Source: Erigeron canadensis | Lineage: Eukaryota > Streptophyta > Magnoliopsida > Asterales > Asteraceae | Reading direction: 5' to 3' | DNA: 64,000 bases | Assembly (NCBI RefSeq): GCF_010389155.1 | Contig: NC_057765.1 | Location: 43,357,559-43,421,558, forward strand | Shown here: positions 24,913 through 38,654 of the stretch, piece by piece | Numbering within the stretch: the stretch's first letter is position 1 | How the letters are laid out: each line of letters starts with the position of its first letter | Position numbers and translations under genes: made by a program | The notes under the pieces: model-generated | Databases searched by the model: none | What the model saw: only the letters and a program-made list of their open reading frames with translations | What the model was told of the DNA's origin: nothing

Positions 24913-25160
24913 CCACTGGGTTAAACCCCAGTGGCTAGGGGTGTTTCATTAAACCTGCTATGCGGGGCATCGGGGGAGTTTACTCCAAGGTCTCAAGTTC
25001 GAGCGCGCCTTGGTAAGTTCTCATCGATGGTATTTTCCAATAAAGGATGTGGTATGGTGTGAAAGGCTATTTAAGATTCGCTTAGTGCGAGATCCTTTCG
25101 TTGAACGATTAACACAAATCATACGCGTCTGAGGTAAAATTCACTTGTAAAAAAAACATT
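24913..25160 (+). mobile_element. SINE-like retroposon, 13-bp TSD
   Basis: A 248-bp insert flanked by identical 13-mers TTGCCTAATATAA (24900-24912 and 25161-25173). It begins with a hairpin (CCACTGGG..CCCCAGTGG), has a B-box-like CAAGTTCGAGC near 25000, and ends in an A-rich tail (AAAAAAAACATT). A TSD over 10 bp with an A-rich tail points to LINE-machinery retroposition. The head differs from a standard tRNA head. Confidence 0.75.
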
Positions 25161-25173
25161 TTGCCTAATATAA

Positions 25174-27281
25174 AAAATAGTTTTTGAAAGAAAAAAAAAA
25201 TCTAATATGACATCATATTTTTTTAAAAATAGTTTAGGAAAAAATGATGATATGCTATATAAGTAAAAAGTTTCTAGAAACAATCTTGTTTTATTTACAT
25301 AAGAGCGATAATGCTTTCTTTTTTAATATATGGTGCATTATAATTGTAACAATATATAGTCTTCTGTTTGAGCTGATCAACCTTTGGTTACTTTGTTAAT
25401 TAAAGATCTAGTTGAGGTACTGTATATAGAACTTGATTTACGCAAATGGTCTCGCATACGTATTTTCTTCATCGTAACGTCTTCTCTTTTACCTTTGTCT
25501 ACATTGTGAGATACTTTGTTATACAAACAAATGTAATCATATAATGCAAAAAATTAATTGAATATTTTAAAATCTAGTTTCATTGTATGAATGCATTTCT
25601 TTTTTAGAAACTTTATGTAATCTGATTGAATGGATCTGTGACTAAGCCCATATACATAGTAAGTACATGGGCCATCAATGCCAAGACTCAGCCCAAAAAC
25701 AAAACCCAGTCTTGTTTTACTTTTCCGTATAACACACATCGGTCAATCGTTTAATGAAATCGATCAAAAACATTAATTTCTACTCTTTTTTTTTATATAT
25801 AAAAATCTTTTACAGTTCTACTATTAAATAGAATTGAATACATAAAATTCTTCACCACATGTAAGTAATTCTTCTTTTGATATGAAGCTTAATTTCACAT
25901 ATGGATCGAATTTCATAAACATACGCTTTGGTGTGCAGTGCGCCTATTTTGTAACAACGAATTAGTTGCCACACTAACAAAGTACTCGTAACAAGGCATG
26001 TGCTGTGGCAGACCCTAGACCATTATGTCCTTAATAAAATATTTAGATCGATGTGCTTTATTATATCTTTGGACTTGGTATATATATTTAGATATAGATC
26101 GATGTGCTTCTTGAATAGTATAATTTCAGGTTTGATCACAATATACATAACACAGTAATTAATTAAGTTTATAATATTGGTATGTTCTTGTGAACAATAT
26201 GACGATCGATCTTAAACTGATCATACTAGTAGCTTGTAAAACTCATACTATATATAAATGTTCACTTCCAACTATTAATTCCTAGGTACTCGATTAGCTA
26301 GCTAGCTAGGGTTAGTTCATACAATATACATACGTACGTCTGCTCGATTTACTTAGTCAGATAAGCAAGAATAACGTACATTACAAAACCAAGAATCATA
26401 ATTTATGCAAATTATACCATATATGATTACACAAATTAAGATCAATATCACAATATCTGACATATGTATATACAGAAGTACTTGAGTCATGATGTTTAAC
26501 TTTTGGTGCGTGGAAGTACTCTTTCAGGTCTTATATATTAATCATATCTCCTCTGAATAGCTCGCTGATGAAAAGGAATTAATTACTTAATTTCATGTAT
26601 ATATAAATATTGGATAAGCAAGCAGATCTAGAACAACCTAGCTAGTGATCATCGCAAGCAGGTAACTATATATATATATATATATATATACGTTCTTCAT
26701 TTCCTTAATTAATTAAGTTACTTCGTCGATAGGAATATTATTATCCAATATGAACCATTTCAGACTCATAATTATTCATGTACAAGTTTGCCAAACTGAT
26801 ATTTCTTGTAAAAGTTTGGTAATGGATTAAGATGGTATAGTTATTAGCAGATTAAAGATTCGTATGTACGTAAATAACGTGAACTATGATTCTATGAAGA
26901 TGACAATTGACAATCAAAATTGGGTGGAAAACACTATGTGTACCTATCAATCTACGTACACCTTATAATTAGTACCAATTATATTATTGTTTGGTAAACA
27001 TAAGCTAAGACTGATACATTCCATAGTTATAAATAAACTAGTACAATAAAATTAGCATTGTCAAAAACCAGCTCAGTAGCCAAAATACCAAACAATAGTT
27101 AGGGACTGTAACTACTTAAACCTTCCAAGGAAACAGCTAGCATATTATTTTGACTGACAAATTATAGTCCATGTTAAACAGAAAGCTAGCATATATTGTT
27201 GCCGCATATATCTAAGAGAGGGATCGAGACCACATGTGCGAAAATTATATATAGTACATCAAGGTGCGGATATATATATTA
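25174..27281. other. Intergenic
   Basis: AT-rich. A GCTAGCTAGCTAGG palindromic stutter lies near 26296-26310 and a (TA)n run at 26667-26690. No gene supported. Confidence 0.4.
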
Positions 27282-27307
27282 AGTAGAACTGATCAATCAG
27301 TTCTACT
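27282..27307. repeat. Perfect 26-nt palindrome
   Basis: AGTAGAACTGAT then CA then ATCAGTTCTACT: 12-base arms with a two-base centre, about 500 bases downstream of the zinc-finger gene. Possible binding site or tiny hairpin; function unknown. Confidence 0.8.
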
Positions 27308-27785
27308 AAGGTTTCATTTCAGGAGCATATATATATGCAATATAATTGAGAAAATTTCCTTCAAATCTAGCTTGCTAGGGTTTTAATTATTAAGATGATA
27401 TATTTCACTATATATAAGTTTTTTTTCTCCAGGAAAAATGGCCGGACTAAGTGGCGTAAGAACACATTCATATACTAAGATCTTACAGTTCTTATAAAGT
27501 TGATCATATGATTCTTGGTGGCACAAGGAATATATAGAAGTTTATTTTGCTCGATGTTTTCTGAATTCAAATTAGTATACTATAATTAATTAGTTGTATA
27601 GAGTACATAAAATCCGCCATACAAATAATAAGGATTGTACTATATACCAAACAATTATATATAAATGCTTCAAGTAAAAATGTATCTATATATATATATA
27701 TAGAAGGAAATTAAGAAGTACTTCACCCAAAATATATAACGCCCAAATATGCTTCTCAAGTTGTAGTGCAGTTCATAAGATTCAA

Positions 27786-28367
27786 CTAGCTAGGGATATA
27801 TTGTCCGAGACGTAGCTCCAAATCAAGGTCGTTTTCAAACCAATCTCGCCCAACATTTGTGCTGCTACCTATAGTACCGCCATTTTCTATATCAGAAGTC
27901 CCGATACCAAGATTCAAGTTCACATGAATCAAACTCTCCTTATTATGTAGGGGTCGGCTATTGAATTGTGAGGCGGCCAAAGTCCAAGGAAAATTAGGGT
28001 TTGATGGTGTATAATGATTACCGGTTTGAAACCCACTGCCAGATCCAGCATACGGAGCCTCTTCACTAGGAATAAGCTTGAAAGATCTAGAAGCAACAAT
28101 CGAATAATCTTTTTTAGGATGCTTGGCTGAAGCGGTAGTAGTGGTAGTGGTCGTGGAAGTTTTAACTTGTTGTTTAGCCAGCTTGGATTTGTCTTTCCTG
28201 TGGATGTTCATGTGACCACCTAAGGCTTGAGCGTTTGTGAACCCTCTTTTGCAAAAGGTACACTCGTAGGAGCGGCCCACTCCTTCTTTCGAGCGATCAG
28301 GAGACAACGAGCGATTAGTTTCTTGATCGCTCGAACTATCTGAACTTCCATGCTTTTCAGATCCCAT
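27786..28367 (-). CDS. SUPERMAN/TAC1-like C2H2 zinc-finger repressor
   Basis: An intronless gene of 193 residues, a size and plan typical of plant single-finger transcription factors. The N-terminus is Ser/Asp-rich. One EPF-type finger spans residues 34-58 (Cys36, Cys39, His52, His56) with the plant-specific QALGGH in its helix, followed by a basic stretch. The [20 protein letters not shown] form is closest to TAC1/LATE-type members. The middle is Thr/Ser-rich and probably disordered. The C-terminus carries an LNLG segment and an EAR repressor motif DLELRLG (about 182-188), which recruits TOPLESS-type co-repressors in known members. Nuclear location and repression are inferred from the family. 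Exact orthology is open. Confidence 0.9.
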   Translation of the reverse strand: MGSEKHGSSDSSSDQETNRSLSPDRSKEGVGRSYECTFCKRGFTNAQALGGHMNIHRKDKSKLAKQQVKTSTTTTTTTASAKHPKKDYSIVASRSFKLIPSEEAPYAGSGSGFQTGNHYTPSNPNFPWTLAASQFNSRPLHNKESLIHVNLNLGIGTSDIENGGTIGSSTNVGRDWFENDLDLELRLGQYIPS

Positions 28368-29876
28368 AACTTAATTAACTTCTCAAGGATGATTGAGAAT
28401 TGATCAAGATCAATATATATATAATCCCTTTGATTTCTAATAAACAATATATTAATGATCAAACTAAATTAGGGTTGACGCAGTTGAAGAGGAAAGTGGT
28501 AGAGAATGAGCTAGCTATATCGTTATATTGACCAAAAGGTATAGTATACATGAGATAACAGAAGAGCAACGTAATTAAAAAAAGATGGATTTGCTTAATT
28601 GCTTGTCATTTTGTGTTTGCCGGCTATGAGATCTTCGCTTTCTGTTTACGATTTAAGTTAATAAAATACTAAACACAAAGCTGATGTAATTAATTAGTAA
28701 ATTTCATTGCTACCTACAAGTGTGTTCATTTGATATTCTTCTTATTGGAAGAAAATGTATTGTAAATTGCAAAATACATACACATATGACATCAAAGAAC
28801 TGAATTTTAATATATTGGTCTTTTTGTTAGCCTTTCCAATCAAATAAATTTCAGTAATAATCAAATTTATGACATTTTCAATTGATCTGTAATCAGTTTT
28901 TGTCACCAAATTTTTAATGTGGTGTGTATTGGTCTTTTTGTTAATTAGACTTCCATCCATCAAGCAAAATCCAAATGTCTTTTAAGTTTTGTTATCATCG
29001 GCTTGTCAAAACTCACGTGGGAAACTATAACTAAGCTAAAGAAGTAAAACAACAAGAAATTAACATCAACTTTTTGTCTAGTTAAGATCTCTCCCTCTCG
29101 AACATAAGTATTCTCTTAACATGTAGTTTGTCATTTTAAGATCCTTTAAAGATTGAATTTATTTTAATAGTTTATTTAGATCACTACGGATCATTGGAGT
29201 ATTATCGTGCCACCAGTCGTACCCTAATCATATTTCAACACCATGGAAGGAAATCCAACATAGGTAGGAGAAAATTTCTCGGCTCAGCATTAAAAATCTC
29301 ATGTTCAATCTGTTCAATGTGAGACATGAAACTCATACCTCTCCATTATATATTGATGTGACGAGGGTTATATTCATGATTCTATCTTTCATGAAGATTT
29401 GATATTATAAATAAACTTTTATAGTTTTAAATGTGAACCGTTTAAATATTCTTTTAAATCTTGTAATTATGAAATTTTTTCTTCAATCACATGTGTAAGT
29501 GAGAATACGATATCGATCATTTTTACTTGAAAATTTTTCATTTACAGATGTTTTTTTTTTTTTTTGACACATTTACAAAAGCAAACAAAAAAATTAAAAG
29601 AATGTAAATTCACAGTTTTCTTTTAGAAAATAAATAGGTGAGAATTTTTGGATCTCATGTACTACTCTAATGTAATTTTATAATATCAACAAATAGATTT
29701 AGATAAATAACATTTTTGTTGTGTGAAAATTTTATAAACCGTGACATAATGATGTAATATATATATAGACAATGTAATCGATAATAATTGATGCCATAAT
29801 TAGGTTTAGATCCAATTTTTTTTAGTACAATATTATAAAGGATCGTTTCGATAACTTTATGGTTTGTCTTTCATAT
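28368..29876. other. Upstream of the zinc-finger gene, intergenic
   Basis: Probable promoter side of the minus-strand zinc-finger gene. The phrase TATTGGTCTTTTTGTTA occurs twice (near 28813 and 28927). No gene seen. Confidence 0.4.
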
Positions 29877-29885
29877 TAAAAATCA

Positions 29886-31187
29886 GAGAAAATGTCACAA
29901 ATGGTTCCTGTGGTTATCGGTATTCGCATTTTGTCCCATGTGCTTTTTTTCCGTTGCAAACAATCTTTTGGTTTTTTATTCTCATTGCCAACAGTCCCTG
30001 AGACTAACTTTCGTTAGTTCTGAGCCGTTAGTGAGCGTATAATCGTCCATTTAGTAAAAAAAGGAAAATACCCTTCTTTCTCCTCCTTCTACCTTCTTCC
30101 GGTCACCACCACCACCACAAAAATCTGACCAATACTAAAAAAGCTTACCCATATCCCTCATTATGTACATCATATCGAAATCCATATAATGCATATCTAT
30201 ATATAAATAAAACTCAGGATTTAACAACTGTCCACAAAATTTAAATTTATAATCTGTTTGTATACCTCAACATCAACCATGGCAGTAAAAAAGTCAAAAG
30301 TGGAATTGATTTGATATACATCTTAAACAACACATATATGATATATGTAGAAAAAGGTATTACTAAATGGCCCAAACTCAAACCACGATTCAATAGCTTC
30401 CAACTGGAACCCCCCTTCCTCCCAGTTCACTAACTCCTTTTTGTTACGGGTTCAATTTTACTGCCATTACATGAAAAGCCATAATAGTTGCTGGTTTTTT
30501 GATTATTTATGTCTAGAAAAAAAGTAAATATGAAAACAAAAAAAATCTCATGTGGATAACGGGGGCGGCGGTGGAACCACAGCGGAAGCAACGGCAGAAC
30601 AGCAACATGAGCAACGGAATATGGTATTGGTCACAACTTTGAGCCACCGGTCACCTTCTGCCACCACTTCACGTCCGCCATAATCAGATATTTCTTGTTT
30701 CAGATCTGCATGTCTATTCTTTGTAGATATAATTGGTATTGTTTCTTTGTGGATCCATAGTTTGAAGATGTTGATAAAATTAATTTGGATTTTATGGGTT
30801 TTCATTTTCTAGATCTGTGAATATGTATATAAATACGTAGTTGATTTTATAATATATAATGGTTATATCTCTTAAGGTAGGTTGGAGGTTAAAATTACAA
30901 TGGTTATATACGTGTAAGAATATATAGATATATTTATGTTTGGGTGATTGTTCATGTATATAATGAAGAAGATGATTAATGAATATTGATATAGGTAACG
31001 GAAAAGTTAAAGCAAAAGACTAAAATACCCTAATTTGCGGGTTTATCTGCTTAAGATTAACGATTGTTAGTCTCATGGGCTATTAGCAATGAAAATGAAA
31101 AACTAAAGAACTGTTTGCAACGAAAAAAAACATAAGGGTCAAAATGCAAATACCGATAACCACAAGGATCATTTGTGACATTTTCTC
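29886..31187. mobile_element. Mutator-like element with long TIRs, 9-bp TSD
   Basis: Ends GAGAAAATGTCACAAATG and its complement (CATTTGTGACATTTTCTC, with two or three mismatches inward) form TIRs of over 150 bp. Flanks TAAAAATCA (29877-29885) and TAAAAGTCA (31188-31196) match at 8 of 9 positions. No transposase is seen. The interior has a GC-richer stretch on the minus strand (about 30548-30720, Pro/Val/Ala-rich if translated) that may be captured host sequence, as in Pack-MULEs. Confidence 0.85.
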
Positions 31188-31218
31188 TAAAAGTCATATA
31201 TCTTTTGCATTTAATTTA

Positions 31219-33051
31219 GGGCTTTTTATCTGGAAAGTACCTCAACTTGTCACTTTTTACTTTATTGGGGTCTAAACAAAAATCTGCCCTATCTAGGGGA
31301 AAAAAACCGGCTAAACCAACTATATTGGGTTTTTACCTGATGAAACATGTTGTGGGGCCGGTCATTACTTACGTGGCACCATCTCTGCACCCATCTGTGC
31401 CCAATTATATATATATATATATATAGGGGGACAATCAAATAAAAACAATTTTAAAATAAGAACGGTGAGAACACTTAAAAAACATCATTTTGATGCATTA
31501 AACGTCCATAAAACTAACATAGTGCATAACTAATTATTATTATTTAAGTGTATAACAACACATTGGCCTATCAAAATCAAGAAAATCATGTTTTTTTTTG
31601 TGCATCCATCTTGGATGCATATTCTTCAAAATGATGCATCCACTAAAAAACATGATTTTTTTTATTTTGACGGATCAATGTGTTGTTAAACATATTAATA
31701 ATGATAATTAGTTATGCACTATGTTAGTTTTATGGACTTTTAATGCATCAAAATGATGTTTTTTAAGTATTCTCACCGTTTTTTATTTTAAGACTGTTCT
31801 CACCGGAGTGTTACCCTATATATATATATATATATATAAACACTTGCAGATCTAACTTCATCCATCTTCATCCATTCAAGCACATTAACTATCTAAAAAT
31901 ATCCCAAATTAAAATAAGGATCATCATGATTATACATGGCAGTCAAGTGGCCGCTTCTTTGAACTAACAATGCCACCGACATTTAAGATTTTACGTTACA
32001 GGTCGGGGAATTGCCAACAACAATCATCATAATGAACAACCACACCCCAGATCTAAAAGAACCAATTGCACATATGTTACAATGAGACAAAACCAGATGT
32101 AAAAAAATTCCAAAGCCTTTCACATATCTTACAATCTTACATTATTCACATTACATTTGCATATCAATCACACCTTTATCATTTATAAACAGAAACTATA
32201 TATATACACAAATGGTCCACAACCAGATATGTGAAATGTGCCCCCTTTTACTCTTTGTTCTCCAACTTACATATACGTATAGAGATCAAAAAAATGAGAC
32301 AGAGATGTGGGGGATAGATAAGATCGATGATTCCTTTCTCCCCACCTTATCACGCAAAATGATGATGATGAAGTAAATGGCGGCGAAAATCTGGTCACCA
32401 CCCGCACCAAGATCCGTCTACCTATCATGCATGTTGGCCACCAACAACCATCTTAAATGAGGGGTCGGGGGCTGTGGCGACGCGGTGGTGACTTTCCGGT
32501 GGCGCGACAACAGAGGTGTCAGGTGGTGTTAGGGATTGGAGGTATTATATATATGAGGATGGAGGTTATTTTCGTAGCATTTTCCTACTTTTCCGGCAAG
32601 TTGGGCGGTGGTCCGGTTGTGGGGAGGCCGGAATCTGGAGAAGGAGAAAGAGAAAGTGCATAAATCTCAAATATTTCTTGAGAGAAAGTGTGTGTTAAGT
32701 CTGAATATATTATATTATACTTATAATTTTTTTAATAGATAATGTGAATCGAATTGGGGAGTTTCATATTGTGATTGAGGAAAATGTTGGATTTGGGTTG
32801 ATGTTCTGGGAAAGTAGTAAAGAGAGAGAGAGAAAGTCAAGAGAGAAAGAGACGCAAGAGACTTAAAAGTATCCACCTGGCATTAATTAAAAAAAAATTT
32901 GCATTTCGAAATTAAAAATAACCGGTTACCTGATGGTAAACCCAATATAGTTGGTTTAACCGGTTTTTTTTCTCTAGATAAGACAGATTTTTGTTTAGAC
33001 CCTAATAAAATAAAAAGTAACAAGTTGAGATACTTTCTAGATAAAAAGCCC
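31219..33051. mobile_element. Mutator-like element carrying a nested MITE
   Basis: Inverted termini GGGCTTTTTATCTGGAAAGT and their complement run about 110-120 bp (31219 to about 31335, and about 32925 to 33051). Flanking 10-mers ATTTAATTTA (31209-31218) and TTTTAACTTA (33052-33061) match at 8 of 10. The core includes a GC-rich block (about 32380-32640) with only short frames, possibly captured, and a foldback MITE at 31426-31815. It lies 31 bp from the end of the preceding Mutator-like element. Confidence 0.82.
31426..31815. mobile_element. Foldback MITE inserted in a (TA)n tract
   Basis: Arms of about 150 bp pair closely: ACGGTGAGAACACTTAAAAA near 31461 pairs with the complement near 31760-31785, and the match continues through TTTTGATGCATTAAA. 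(TA)n lies on both sides (31405-31424 and about 31816-31839), so insertion was at or within a TA microsatellite. This gives a TA-type TSD that cannot be delimited. No coding capacity. Confidence 0.8.
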
Positions 33052-33061
33052 TTTTAACTTA

Positions 33062-34038
33062 TGATAAAATCTGAAGTATTTCGTTATAAATAATACTCGT
33101 AAGTGATATAGCTATGAAGTATGAACTAGTCTAGCTAGCTAGTTGACTGACTATGCAATTATTTATATTATTATATTATAAATATATAATAATTATAAGC
33201 AATGGATCTGGCATATAGTAATATACCGCATTTGTTGTTCTGGATGTCTAAAATTCTTTGAAGGACAAAAGCACATATGGAAGTGTGTCTATAGCAATAA
33301 AACTGAAACAACACCAATTGTTACAATACTCACACTTAAAATAATTCGAAACACTCAATCATATATGGATCAATAATACTACTGTCTCCAGTTCATTGAT
33401 CGATATATATACACTACATATACGTATCAAATTAAACGGCAGCTGGTTTCTAACGAATGCATGCATATATGTCAATATGTACCATGTACAGTGAAGTCCA
33501 ATAACAACGAAGTTGAAACAAGACTCTTTCTACGTTGTCTTATTTTTGTCTACTACTTGTTTGTTTCTTTCTTCTTAATCGTAAGTCTCACGTACGTTAG
33601 AAAACCTGGAATTCAACACTTAATATATAAAAACTTATTTTTGGACGGTTTGTAGTAGATATATATCCATCCTTTTAATTATAAGAAATTAATATATACG
33701 GTGACATTAATTGATCAGTTCTCAATATTAATTGAACAAGTAATCACTCGTTTATCAACATCTTAATTTGTTTTAATTTTATGTTCAAAAAACAAAAATT
33801 GTTCTAATTTTCCGCTAATAGATAGAACGAAAATGAGACTTTTACCTGTGATCGATGGTATTGTTATCTATACTCCCTTATAAAGAGTATTGGATTTCTT
33901 AAAATTCAGCACTTTCTTTCTTCCCAAAATATTCTTACTTAAATATAAAACCCTTATATACCCTCATTTTTCCATTCTTTTTAATCATTACACACTCTCA
34001 TCGACTTTCTATAACCTCCGTCGCTGCTCTCTTTCTCC
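33062..34038. other. Intergenic
   Basis: AT-rich with scattered CTAGCTAGCTAG words (near 33130). No gene supported. Confidence 0.4.
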
Positions 34039-34067
34039 ACCGCCATAACACGCGGGTACTATGCTCG
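34039..34067 (+). mobile_element. Helitron-like 3' terminus
   Basis: The pattern CCGC..ACGCGGGTACTATGCTCG followed by T matches the GGTACCATGCTCG tail of the delimited Helitron at 49392-49694. Confidence 0.5.
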
Positions 34068-34774
34068 TTGCAAACAAGTATATATTGTTGGTGGATAATT
34101 AATTTGCCACACGATCTATTAATAACTATTATGAAAAGTCATGTAAATCAAAATTTGAAAAGTTTATAGGGCCTAAAGTATACATTTACTAGATTATACA
34201 TGCCCCATCGATGGATATAATGACACCATTAGTAAAAACAATTACTAATTACTTATCATGAGTGTTGTTTTATCAAATGATAAATTAAATCATATGTAAA
34301 TTTGATAAACAAATATTAGAATTTGACACTTTATAAAAGTTGATTGTATTATTTATCCATAAATTTTATAATAAAACTAAAAGAATTCTTAATGATATCA
34401 TAAAGTAGATCCTAGAAAATAAAATAAAATAAAAATATATAAAAGTGAAGAGAAATAGATATAAATCGAATATAAAAGCAAATATCAAGAATAGGTGTAT
34501 GAAATTGAAAAAGTAAATATCTAACTTAACATTGATATTTTACAAAGGTAAATTAAAATAAGAAATATATATTTTACAATATAATCAATTAGTAAAATAT
34601 TACATGTAATTATCAATATAATTTAGTTTCATATTATATTAAAGTAAATTACATTCCACTTATAATGATAATTAAATTTAAAGAGATAAGTTATAAAGAT
34701 CAATAATTATATTATCACTTCCTTTTAATTAGTGTTATTATTCATTAAATATTTACAATAGTTTACAAAAAATA

Positions 34775-34860
34775 AACAAATATAAAATTAGATCAAGTGG
34801 TTTATACATAATATTATAAGTTAAAGGTCATGAGTTCAAATTTTGTACTTGGCTTTTTTT
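34775..34860 (+). mobile_element. SINE-like remnant
   Basis: An A-box-like ATCAAGTGGTTTATA and a B-box-like GAGTTCAAATTTT about 40 bases apart, followed by a T-run, resemble a decayed tRNA-derived SINE head. Confidence 0.3.
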
Positions 34861-34997
34861 AATTACTATCTAAAATTGATAAAAACAAATGTCCACATAT
34901 GAACGCCACATAGGCAAATGATGACGTGATGAATGAAGTGTCAGACGAGCAATAAAAAATATTGTATAAATTTAAATGTCAATATACTTAAAAATGT

Positions 34998-35272
34998 TTA
35001 AAATTACTAAAAAATGACACCTAAGTGAAAATCTTACTTTGCATGAAAAGAAAAGTGTCACATATGGAGAAAAAAAAAAAACATTCTCTTACCATCGGTC
35101 AAAGTGGGAACATGTGATCAAGGAGTGCTGATTAAAATTACTAAAAAATGACACATAAATAAAAATCTTACTTTGCATGAAAAGAAAAGTGTCACATATG
35201 GAAAGAAAAAAAAAACACCATTCTCTTACCATTGTTCAAAGTGGGAACATGTGATAAGGGGTGCTAATAAAT
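34998..35272. repeat. Tandem duplication, about 137 bp x2
   Basis: Two units each hold AAATTACTAAAAAATGACAC, then CTTACTTTGCATGAAAAG, GTGTCACATATGGA, an A-run and GTGGGAACATGTGAT. They differ by a few substitutions and A-run length. Confidence 0.85.
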
Positions 35273-38200
35273 TTTGAAGGCCTACATCGATCACCAAAAT
35301 ACGGATCATAAATATGAGAATTTAAAATTTTATAAGAAAATGCCATTAATGTTACAAAAATTGTTATTTTATAAGTAGAAAAAACCATTTGTATTTGTTT
35401 TTGGTGATACATTTCGTTAAGATCAAATACTCTTTCTTATCCAAAATATGTTATAAACATTTTTTCATAATTATAAAGATACCAATCTTTTCTCATTTAA
35501 TTTTACGTTTTTACAGTGCATCAGGTCGGGTTGATTGATGCTTTATTTAGATACTAGATTAAACTCCTACGTTGTGTGAGACTGTCTGAATACGTATATA
35601 AACAATAATTGATAGTTACAAAATTATTCATACCTTCTAATAATACAAAAAACTGCCAAATACATCTATGCAAATTATAAGATTATGATTTTATGAATAT
35701 ATAAGTTTCACATATAAAAAAAGTTAATAAGAAATATAACTTTTTTTAAAATTAGGGATGTATTGAATAGCAACACTTATTTTTTGAACGACATTCTAAT
35801 CTCGATCTACTTTTAAAATACACGCGTGTCTGTTAAAAAATCTTATATTAATGAGCTACCAATCTCATTGACGTACTGCAAAATCAATATTTGTTTCGTT
35901 AAAAATTTACTTTACACATCATATAGAACATATTTTTAGTTATAAAATGATCATCTCTATAAAATTACAATAATTAGCAAATAACAAAAAATCATTACTA
36001 ATTAATCAAAAATATAAATGATATAGCAAAAACTATATATATATGTAATTTATAAGACTAAGGTGGAACGTTTGATATGAATATGAAACAACCCAACATA
36101 GCCTATGCGGAACTGGAAATATGAATTTATCATCACCTCACAAGATAAACATGTTAAGATACTTACACACAAGCTTTTTAGTTTCGCACAATGGCGGCTC
36201 AATCAAATCGAAGGCCTAAATTAAAATCTTATTATTGAGGTCTTTTTCGAGCAACAAAACTATTGATATTTTAAATATAGTTCATTTCAAACACTAATTT
36301 AAAATAATAAATCACTCATAATCGATAGAATTGTTATTTCATTTAATTTTTCGCATAAGTTGAGCTTTGAAAAATTTGTATCCGCTGAAACAACTATCAC
36401 CTAATTGATAAAACTTAAGTTCTCTAATTCTCATGACTACATAGTCATATGCATAACTAGAAAAATATGAGGTTTTCAGATACCTGGGCTTAAAGCCCTT
36501 GCTTCACTTGTTTTACCCTTGAGCCACCACTGGTTTCGCAGTAGAAGAACATATCTTTTATTAGATCAAATCATTAATATTATCTTAGTTTTTGCAAATT
36601 TTTAATGGGCTTTTATACTTTAAACACATAAAATAAAAATTGTAAAACTCACATAAAAATTGGTTGATAAAGGATAGTGGGATATTTGATGATGATTGAC
36701 TTGTATGCTAAGATAATATAAGAACATGATTGAAAGATGAATATTTTTGATGAAACAAAATATTGAAGACATAGATATAGAAGATAGATATAGAATCCAT
36801 ATATTTTAATTTTTTATTATAAAGTTTTAGGAGATTTTTATATGTCTGTTTCAAAAATAAATAATAAAATAAATAGAATATATACGTATGGAAAATAAAT
36901 AGCAAATAATGAGAGAGACATACACAAAAAAATGAAGAGAATGACAAATGAGAAAAAATCTGATGTGACAAGTAAAGATTAATACCAACTAAGTACAAAA
37001 ATATAATTTCTTAGTTATATAATAATAAAGAGATTTGACTTATAGTATCTTTTAATCTTTAGTAATCACATTTTTATGTATGATACTAGATTTTAGACTC
37101 GTGTCCGATACTGGACACTGGGTTTACGATATTATCAATATTAGATCTTTATACATTTATTTCATAAAAACTTTTACTTTTGAAGATAAACGGTTTCAAG
37201 TGTTATACTTTGCAAGTTGTAGTGCAATAACCATATATTCGTCATTGTCATTATTAGCTGATACATATTGATGGGATTGTTTGTTGTAGTCATTCCATAA
37301 GGCACATGCTACAATAATTTATCTATTGTACAATTTCCTGAAACCAATTGTACTCATAATGTGATATTATTATGAAAGATTATTAATAATTAAAATATAA
37401 ACATACTTGTCATCCCGTACTTGACATTCAAGTATACGTGTTTGATCATGATACGACCCATAACATGAATATGTTTATCTTCAACCACTATCGTATGATA
37501 ATTAGATAACAATTAAGATTCTTTTCATATTGTTTGATAACAATTAGGACTTTTGATTTGAGTGACAATTGTAACTTTAAAAAAATTAAATATATATACT
37601 TTTTGTAACGTTTTTAAAAAATTTAAGAAAAAACTTCTCAAATTGATGGCTAAAAATATATATAAATTAAGTATTTAGGGTTAAAAAGCGTAAATTATTG
37701 ATGGAAAATAAAAATTTAATGAGACTTTTTTTACAAATTAATATAAATACCAATATAATAATATATTTGGATAATGATTATTAGGATTTTTAATTTATAG
37801 TTAATCTAAATGATGACATAAGCGAGAGTCAATTTGATAAAATTGAGCAATTTGATTGGTTAATAAGTCATTGGTTTAACTGTCTTATAATATATATTAA
37901 GATTAAGATTAAGATTTAGATAAGATTAAGATATGAATAAATGATAAACTATAACTCATAACTGGGTCATGCTAAAATACAATAAGCCCAAAGCAAACGT
38001 GGTTAAAGCACAAGGAACATCGGCCCAAACCACCTTTATGTGATGAATTAGGCTTTGGAAAGTTGGAACTTGGAAGTATATATTTATAGTTGCACTTTTG
38101 TTACTGAAGTTATATCTATAACAATTGTTGAAGGCTTAGAAAATAGTTATATCAGCATGACATCAGCAACTTTTTTTTTTTTTCCAACTTTTTCCCTTTT

Positions 38201-38640
38201 TCTTTAATTTTTCCCTTTTTTTTTTGGTACTAATGTTTTTTTCTTCCTTTAATGAGCTCTTTTAAGTGAAAATTTTTATATTTTTCACCTCCATCAATAA
38301 CGAGGTAATCACCGACGAACAAACAGATATAATAGTATATTATACTAGTTCTGCTATAACAAAATGGTCAGTTTTTAAACCTTTATTATATGTCTAACAA
38401 ACGCTTTATTTTTTATATTCACCTTTTTTTAAATTGTTTACTTTAAACGGTTCTAACAACCATGTAATCACTGACCAACGAAATGTATATATCACTACCT
38501 TATACACAATACATGTTTGTATCGTTATTTTCTTCGGTTAAAATACTTGTTTTAATATCATTAACGTCCAACTAATGAACAATATATTTTTTTTTTTGTC
38601 TTCATTCTCGTTTTTAAGATAAATACAAAGTTTACCATCT
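35273..38640. other. Intergenic, very AT-rich
   Basis: No gene supported. Short open frames here are low-complexity Tyr/Phe/Ile-rich translations of AT-rich DNA. Confidence 0.45.
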
Positions 38641-38654
38641 ATAAAAATAAATAT

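Noticed and set aside
26296..26312. GCTAGCTAGCTAG motif as a regulatory element
   Set aside because: Such palindromic stutters recur (e.g. near 33130) and look like simple sequence.
32457..32698. GC-rich open frames within the second Mutator-like element
   Set aside because: Two overlapping frames are open with no recognisable domain; GC richness alone explains them. Captured host DNA remains possible.
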